DNA from: Lachnospiraceae bacterium UBA4338
GTDB taxonomy: Bacteria; Bacillota; Clostridia; Lachnospirales; Lachnospiraceae
Assembly (NCBI GenBank): GCA_002393735.1
Contig: DGTK01000006.1
Location: forward strand, 27,338 to 91,337
Direction of reading: 5' to 3'
DNA length: 64,000 bases
Positions 59,347-64,000 of this stretch are shown one piece after another; within the stretch, counting starts at the first letter, position 1, and each line of letters opens with the position of its first letter. Made by a program: the position numbers and the translations under genes. The notes below the pieces were generated by a model that was not told where the DNA came from, searched no databases, and saw nothing but the letters and a program-made list of their open reading frames with translations.

Positions 59347-61008
59347 ATGGTTGATTTGCACATTCATTCCGTAAATTCAGACGGAACCTTTACTCCATCT
59401 GAGATTATAGACATAGCCCTTGAAAAAGATCTTAAGGCAATTGCACTTACAGATCATGATACTGTAAAAGGTATGGGTGAAATCTATAATTATGGAAAAT
59501 ATAAAGGCATAGAACTTATTGCCGGAACCGAGATATCAACAACATATCTTGGTGTGAGTGTGCATGTTCTGGGATATTATATAAATCCATTTAAAAAAGA
59601 ATTTAATGATAACATGAATAACTTTCTTGTAAGCCGTACTGCCCGTAATGAGCAGATAGCTGCAAGAATGAATGAACTTGGAATAAAAATTAACTATGAA
59701 GAGTTCTTAAAAGAGATGGGCACCAGGGTTGTTACCAGGGCTCATCTGGCCAGATATATGGTTGAAAAAGGTTATGCTTCCACCATAACTGAGGCATTCG
59801 ATAAATATCTTAATCCGGGTATGCCTTGCTATGTTCCAAGAGCCAAGGTTACTCCGTCAAAGGCAGTAGAAATGATTCTTTCAGGTAACGGAATCGCAGT
59901 ACTTGCACATCCCCTGCAATATGAGTTTTCTGAAGATGTTCTGGAAAACTTAATTAAGGAAATGATTGGTGCAGGAATGAAAGGAATGGAAGTCTACTAT
60001 TCTAAGTATAATCCTGAGCAAATTAAATATTTGGAAGGTCTTGCAGATAAATATGGTCTTATTAAAACAGGCGGAAGTGACTGTCACGGTGATAACAGAC
60101 CTGGTTGTGAGATAGGAACAGGTTATGGAGATATGAATGTTCCTGACATTGCTGTTTCAAATCTTAAGGAGGAATATCTTAAGAACTTCAAGGTATCTGA
60201 TAAGCCTGGAATTATGTTCTTTGATATGGATGGTTCTTTACTTAATGAGAAGAAAGTTATTACCCCTGCAACTTTGGAGGCACTTGATGACTGCGTTAAG
60301 AAGGGTTATGTATTCTCTATATCCACGGGAAGACCATTAAAGTCAATTGTGGAATTATCAGACAGACTTGGACTTACAGAGCGTTATAAACCACTTATAT
60401 CATCCTATAACGGCAGTGTGATATATGATACTTCCAAAAAAGAAATTCTTTCAGAAGTATATCATTCATCAGATACAGTTAAAACAGTAAGAGAGATAGC
60501 ATATAAGAATGGAGTACATATTCATTCATATTCCCTTAATGAGATTTTAACAGAGCGTGAAACTGAAGAAGTTAAGGAATACTGTAAGTATGTCAAAATG
60601 GATTATAAGATTATTGATGATATGCTTGATAATGATAAAACATTTAAGCTTATGATAATGGATTTAAATGATAATGCACTGCTTCAAAGAGTAAGAGATG
60701 AAGTGATGGCAGCAGTTGGAGATAAGGTTGAATGTGTTTTCTCGACGCCGATTCTGCTGGAGGTGCTTCCTAAGGAATCCGGCAAGGGAAAAGCCCTTGT
60801 TACCATGAGTAAATTACTTGGTGTTGATGCAGATAATACATATGCTTTTGCAGATGCAGAGAATGATATTTCAATGCTCGAAGCTGCAGGCAGGGGAGTA
60901 TGCTTAATTAATGGATATCCTAAAGCCATGGAAGCTGCCACACATATATCATTTACAGATAATGATCATGATGGTTTAGTTCCATTTCTTAAAGAACTGA
61001 GCCGGTAG
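59347..61008 (+). CDS. Fusion of a PHP-domain phosphoesterase and a Cof-type HAD phosphatase
   Basis: A 553-residue two-domain enzyme. Residues 1-280 are a PHP domain like YciV/RnaA nucleoside 3',5'-bisphosphate phosphatase (VDLHIHSVNSDGTFTPSEI, ALTDHDTV, VVTRAHLARYMV, GGSDCHGDNRPG). Residues 285-553 are a HAD-IIB hydrolase with Asp293 and Asp295 in FFDMDGSLLNE, SISTGRPL, and YAFADAENDISMLEAAGRG with the conserved KGKALVTM. The reading frame is open between them and there is no internal start with a ribosome binding site. The substrates are unknown; the pair may act in sequence on nucleotide or sugar phosphates. Confidence 0.9.
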   Translation: MVDLHIHSVNSDGTFTPSEIIDIALEKDLKAIALTDHDTVKGMGEIYNYGKYKGIELIAGTEISTTYLGVSVHVLGYYINPFKKEFNDNMNNFLVSRTARNEQIAARMNELGIKINYEEFLKEMGTRVVTRAHLARYMVEKGYASTITEAFDKYLNPGMPCYVPRAKVTPSKAVEMILSGNGIAVLAHPLQYEFSEDVLENLIKEMIGAGMKGMEVYYSKYNPEQIKYLEGLADKYGLIKTGGSDCHGDNRPGCEIGTGYGDMNVPDIAVSNLKEEYLKNFKVSDKPGIMFFDMDGSLLNEKKVITPATLEALDDCVKKGYVFSISTGRPLKSIVELSDRLGLTERYKPLISSYNGSVIYDTSKKEILSEVYHSSDTVKTVREIAYKNGVHIHSYSLNEILTERETEEVKEYCKYVKMDYKIIDDMLDNDKTFKLMIMDLNDNALLQRVRDEVMAAVGDKVECVFSTPILLEVLPKESGKGKALVTMSKLLGVDADNTYAFADAENDISMLEAAGRGVCLINGYPKAMEAATHISFTDNDHDGLVPFLKELSR

Positions 61009-61033
61009 GGACGGAACTAAGTGGCATGTTATT

Positions 61034-61060
61034 AAACCAGCCTCTGGCTGGTTTTTTTAA
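61034..61060 (+). terminator. Terminator after the PHP-HAD gene
   Basis: AAACCAGCC (61034-61042) pairs with GGCTGGTTT (61045-61053) with a very tight loop, then TTTT. Confidence 0.85.
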
Positions 61061-61080
61061 TTATCATCTTACATTTAAGA

Positions 61081-61219
61081 AAACATTGAAAAGATCGTAA
61101 TGTTTCATAATGTTGAGGTTGTGGATGAACATAACAGATTTTTGGGAAATATAGATTTTTAGCACGATTGCAATGTTCTCGCAATGTTTCGCAATGTTCT
61201 TGCAATGTTTCGCAATGTT
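61081..61219. repeat. Helically phased octamer array upstream of the AlbA_2 gene
   Basis: GCAATGTT starts at 61170, 61181, 61191, 61202 and 61212 (steps 11, 10, 11, 10). Variant copies GTAATGTT and ATAATGTT start at 61097 and 61107, and an inverted copy (AAACATTG) at 61081. The mean period is 10.5 bases, one helical turn, and the distance from 61107 to 61170 is six turns. The array ends 25 bases before the GGAGG site. Confidence 0.8.
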
Positions 61220-61256
61220 TGATATATTTATGAAAGAATATCATGGAGGTGGCAAT

Positions 61257-62666
61257 GTGAAGATTACAGAAATATATAATGATGTGATTAATGAAAATCT
61301 GGATTATGAGTTTAAAGCTGAATTGAACGCTGAAAATCCGATGAAATGGGCAAAAACAATAGTTGGATATGCTAATGGTAATGGCGGTGTGATGTTTGTA
61401 GGCGTATCTAATGACGGTGACGCCTTCGGCTTGACTTTAGACGAAATAGACAAGACAAAAAATTTGGTGGCAAGAATCAATGACAGAAACATTTTCCCTC
61501 ATGCAAGAGTCCAATATTCAATGCGAAGCGTAGATAATAAAGCCGAGCATTTTGTTTTAGGGGTCCATGTTTTGCAGGCAGATTCTATTCTGCGTTATAG
61601 GGAAGGCGATTATAATGAAAAAGTTTTTACAAAAGGTGATGGCAACGCACTTCCGGCAACACCTGAAGAAATAATTGCTTTAGCCAAGAGAAAATATGGT
61701 GTTGATAACGAGACAACGGATATAAGATACGATGAAGCAAAATGGACAGAGTATACTGACCTTTGCAGGGAGTATAGGGATGACTCGCAAGCGCCAACAT
61801 TAAAAGAACTCCAGAATGAGGAGATTGTTTCAAAAGACGGATATGTAAAATCGGGATTGATAATGTTTCGAGACGGTTATGAAGGAGAAGACACTTTAAT
61901 ATGCTGTCGTTTGTGGAGAGGGAAAAAGAAAACAGGCACTGTGCTTGATAGTGATAGATTTAAGGGCTCTCTGGCAAATGTTTTCCGTAATACACTTAAG
62001 TTTATAGAGCGAAACACAAAAACTGGTTGGAGAAAGACTGAAAATGGTGGGAGGGAATCGATCCGTTCTTATCCAAAAGACGCAATCAGAGAAGCTTTGG
62101 TTAATGCTATGGCCCACAGAGATTATTCTATTGCAGGAACACAGATTGATGTTGATATTTATTGTGACAGAATAGAAATCGTATCTCCGGGGTCTTGGTT
62201 ATTGCCTAAGGGATATGAGCAGTATCCTTTGGGAGCGATTCCTTCGATAAGGAGAAATACAATTATATCAGCATGTCTGGATGTTGCGAACTTGATGGAA
62301 CGAGGTGGAACGGGATTTCAGACCATGATCGAAAGTTATGAGGATTGTGATGAAACATTGCAGCCGGTAGTATCAATTTATCCTGGCTTTTTGAATCTTT
62401 GCTTACGTGACAAATTATATGATGATAATGACCAAGCATTGGAAAGCATGAGCATGTCTGATTCTGAAAGAATTCTTGAATTGCTGAGAGTGGAAGGCCC
62501 CAAGCCAGTAAGGGAATTGCAGGAGGTTACAAAATATAAGAGTAGAAGTCAGTTCTTGACGGAGGTTATAAATCCTTTATTAGCGGACGGTATCGTGATA
62601 AGAGAAGGAAATGTCAAGTCTCCGAAATCGGTAATTAAACTAACTTCAGCTGGAGAAAAGGAATAA
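61257..62666 (+). CDS. AlbA_2 / RecG-like ATP-dependent helicase-related regulator
   Basis: The start is GTG 61257 with GGAGG seven bases upstream; the longer frame begins within the octamer array. The 469-residue protein has an N-terminal AlbA_2 (schlafen-like) DNA-binding domain (FKAELNAENPMKWAKTIVGY, NGNGGVMFVGVSNDG) and a C-terminal HATPase_c_4-type domain (YPKDAIREALVNAMAHRDYS, GTQIDVDIYCDRIEIVSPG, PSIRRNTIIS, MERGGTGFQTM), then a winged helix (about 420-469). This pattern is named RecG-like but lacks helicase motifs and is common in accessory regions. Regulation or nucleic-acid defence roles are both possible. Confidence 0.88.
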   Translation: MKITEIYNDVINENLDYEFKAELNAENPMKWAKTIVGYANGNGGVMFVGVSNDGDAFGLTLDEIDKTKNLVARINDRNIFPHARVQYSMRSVDNKAEHFVLGVHVLQADSILRYREGDYNEKVFTKGDGNALPATPEEIIALAKRKYGVDNETTDIRYDEAKWTEYTDLCREYRDDSQAPTLKELQNEEIVSKDGYVKSGLIMFRDGYEGEDTLICCRLWRGKKKTGTVLDSDRFKGSLANVFRNTLKFIERNTKTGWRKTENGGRESIRSYPKDAIREALVNAMAHRDYSIAGTQIDVDIYCDRIEIVSPGSWLLPKGYEQYPLGAIPSIRRNTIISACLDVANLMERGGTGFQTMIESYEDCDETLQPVVSIYPGFLNLCLRDKLYDDNDQALESMSMSDSERILELLRVEGPKPVRELQEVTKYKSRSQFLTEVINPLLADGIVIREGNVKSPKSVIKLTSAGEKE

Positions 62667-62667
62667 A

Positions 62668-62983
62668 ACGGGAAAGTCTGAGTTTGAGTATCCTGAGGAT
62701 AAGTTGATTGAGCTTTCTAAGAAAATCAAGATTGTAGTTGAGGGTTAAAGCTAAGTATCCGGATTTTTCAGCTAGAGAAGATATAAAGGCAAATCTACAA
62801 GTAGACTTAATTCTCTTGCTTGAAAAGAATGATTATCCTTCGGTTACAATTGATGGTGTTTATAAAGAAATATTGGAGCAGGCAGAGAACTTTAAAAAGT
62901 ATCAAGGATTGCCTGAGAGAGATAGAGAGGCAGCTGGATGCAATTGTAATAAAATTTTGTTTTATTATGAAAGCTATAGTTAA
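62668..62983 (+). pseudogene. Frameshifted remnant of a type I restriction hsdR gene
   Basis: Frame 1 reads GKSEFEYPEDKLIELSKKIK and continues IVVEG to a TAA at 62746-62748; frame 2 continues KAKYPDFSAREDIKANLQVD and LILLLEKNDYPSVTIDGVYK. Together they match the C-terminal region of HsdR proteins (an ...EDKLIELxxxIK...AREDIKAxLxVDLIxLL...VYKEIFEQAENFKKY pattern). One extra base around 62743-62746 breaks the frame. The rest of hsdR and hsdM/hsdS are absent. The TTG at 62738 could be translated but makes only 81 residues. Confidence 0.75.
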
Positions 62984-63028
62984 TTCATAAAAAATATATA
63001 TATTCTTCTGGAAGTGGGTGGTGGTTTG

Positions 63029-64000
63029 ATGCGTAAAAGAATGAAAAAATATTTAGTGTTTGTTTTGCTTGTGGCTGTTGTTTTGCCTAGCGTTATGGTA
63101 AGTGCAGCTCCTTTGCCTTTAGAATCAAATGAAAATGATGAAGTGATTCTAACTGTTAATGTTGGTTCAAAAGAAGGCGAGATTGGGTATTCTGATTCCT
63201 TGGCTGGAGGGGGTGAGGGCCCGGAGGCTTTTACAGTCATTGATGATATTGTTTATATTGTAGATAATGTTAATAAAAGAGTTAATATATATGACGAGAA
63301 AGGTTTTATTAATGATATAGATGTTTCATATATTTCTTACGTCAGGAGTATAGCTGTTTCTGAGAAATACATATATTTAATGGACTATGATGCCGGAATG
63401 ATTTATAAAATCAGTACAAACGGTAAAATTGAGAATGAGATAAAACTACCTAGTAACATGGATAACTATCTTATGAAACGTTTGTATGTTAGGGATGATG
63501 GAAGTGTTTGGTTATATTATGAAGAAAAGAGAAATGGAGTTGAAAACGCTGGTGTAGACTTTAGTTTTTTAGTTGATGATCTTGGAGTTAATAATAGCAA
63601 TATTCAGGGTTATAGTATAAATGGTCAGGTTGCATACAATGTCGATTATTGTGATGATAATATAATAACTATATATGGATCTTCAGTTGATTCTGATGCA
63701 GAGTCTACGGTACAAAATATTAAACTTATATCTAACGAGATAATCTCTAGTGCAGATGTTTTATATATGGATGATTCGACGGTATATGTGGATGTTTTTG
63801 AAATGTGTGATACTTCCGTTACAGGCGGCGAATATACAGTAAGAAAATATGTTGACTCTAAATGTGAGGAAATTTCAGTAATAGGTTTTGACGATTATTG
63901 GTTTATGCCGAATAATCTGATTCAAGTATCAGATGATGGAAATTTGTATCAAATAAAATGCTTTGAAAATAATATTCAAATTATAAAAAAAAGATTTGTT
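63029..64000 (+). CDS. Secreted NHL-like beta-propeller protein, 3' end outside the window
   Basis: An open frame from ATG 63029 (GTGGGTGGTGG upstream) runs to the last base of the window: 324 codons and no stop. The protein starts with a signal peptide (MRKRMKKYLVFVLLVAVVLP) with likely cleavage after VSA. The body contains GPEAFTVIDDIVYIVDNVNK and RVNIYDEKG, then IAVSEKYIYLMDYDAGMIYK and further blocks such as LYVRDDGSVWLYY. These are NHL-type blades, as in secreted proteins of Lachnospiraceae with unknown function. Whether another domain follows cannot be seen here. Confidence 0.8.
   Translation, partial: MRKRMKKYLVFVLLVAVVLPSVMVSAAPLPLESNENDEVILTVNVGSKEGEIGYSDSLAGGGEGPEAFTVIDDIVYIVDNVNKRVNIYDEKGFINDIDVSYISYVRSIAVSEKYIYLMDYDAGMIYKISTNGKIENEIKLPSNMDNYLMKRLYVRDDGSVWLYYEEKRNGVENAGVDFSFLVDDLGVNNSNIQGYSINGQVAYNVDYCDDNIITIYGSSVDSDAESTVQNIKLISNEIISSADVLYMDDSTVYVDVFEMCDTSVTGGEYTVRKYVDSKCEEISVIGFDDYWFMPNNLIQVSDDGNLYQIKCFENNIQIIKKRFV

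Noticed and set aside
61170..61219. CRISPR-like array
   Set aside because: Units of 10-11 bases have no unique spacers and no cas genes are in the window.
61032..61244. 70-codon minus-strand frame with repeated HCETL-type words
   Set aside because: The repeats are the translation of the phased octamer array; no start signal, so it is a shadow of the DNA repeat.
1..64000. tRNA, rRNA or intact transposase genes
   Set aside because: None was recognised on either strand; hairpins seen are terminators, leaders or palindromes.

Overview
The window is AT-rich, densely coding chromosomal DNA from a low-GC Gram-positive anaerobe of the Clostridia, most likely a member of the Lachnospiraceae. This rests on the gene content and protein style (DUF1385-prmC-prfA block, GCGGQ-type RF1, folE-folP-folBK order, G3E GTPases with acidic-His linkers, GerMN and DUF5050 proteins) and on strong AGGAGG ribosome binding sites with frequent TTG/GTG starts. 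Genus and species cannot be set from the sequence alone. I see no rRNA, tRNA, CRISPR array or intact insertion sequence.

Layout. 1-7.3 kb: housekeeping genes (DUF1385 protein cut by the window edge, prmC, prfA), an AraC regulator, a membrane diguanylate cyclase, birA, small genes. 6.1-11.4 kb: an arginine biosynthesis locus with argG facing a GNAT-argJ-argB-argD operon across a shared region packed with TATGCATAAAAT-type repeats, probably ArgR sites. 11.4-19.1 kb: a solute-binding-like protein, then comEA and comEC flanking a response regulator, histidine kinase and GerMN lipoprotein. 19.2-22.8 kb: TetR, esterase, a remnant and a GH5 lipoprotein. 22.8-29.5 kb: an accessory cluster around holA that encodes a macro-domain protein, a vWA protein, a membrane protein, a Sel1-repeat protein, a J-domain-like protein, a HIRAN protein and two small unknown proteins. 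This is the best candidate for an undescribed functional module. 29.6-37.7 kb: glyA, a PrsA-like foldase, a phosphoesterase, htpG with a perfect CIRCE element, an XRE membrane regulator, a haemolysin III protein with a structured leader, and a DegV protein.

37.7-41.7 kb is an accessory island: an attenuator-like leader before a DUF3800 gene, small membrane proteins with an XRE regulator, and an AbrB-PIN toxin-antitoxin pair. The toxin-antitoxin part is flanked by two copies (one truncated) of the tail of an unknown gene. 41.8-47.3 kb: an Ogg-type glycosylase, a small alarmone synthetase, two adjacent G3E metal-chaperone GTPases (one with a huge His/Asp linker, one fused to a YcgQ-like domain), and pyrB-pyrI. 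47.5-61.0 kb: a PH-domain protein, folC-folE-folP-folBK, a DUF5050 protein, a ppx-ppk polyphosphate pair, maf, an HTH protein, an ABC-F ATPase with a degenerate second site, and a PHP-HAD fusion. 61.0-64.0 kb is accessory again: a helically phased octamer array in front of an AlbA_2/RecG-like regulator, a frameshifted hsdR remnant, and a secreted beta-propeller protein that runs off the window end.

Cross-cutting signals: an 18-bp palindrome (ATGTGGTTATAACCACAT) occurs at two distant sites, within one base of a stop codon each time. Several promoters carry clear palindromic operators.
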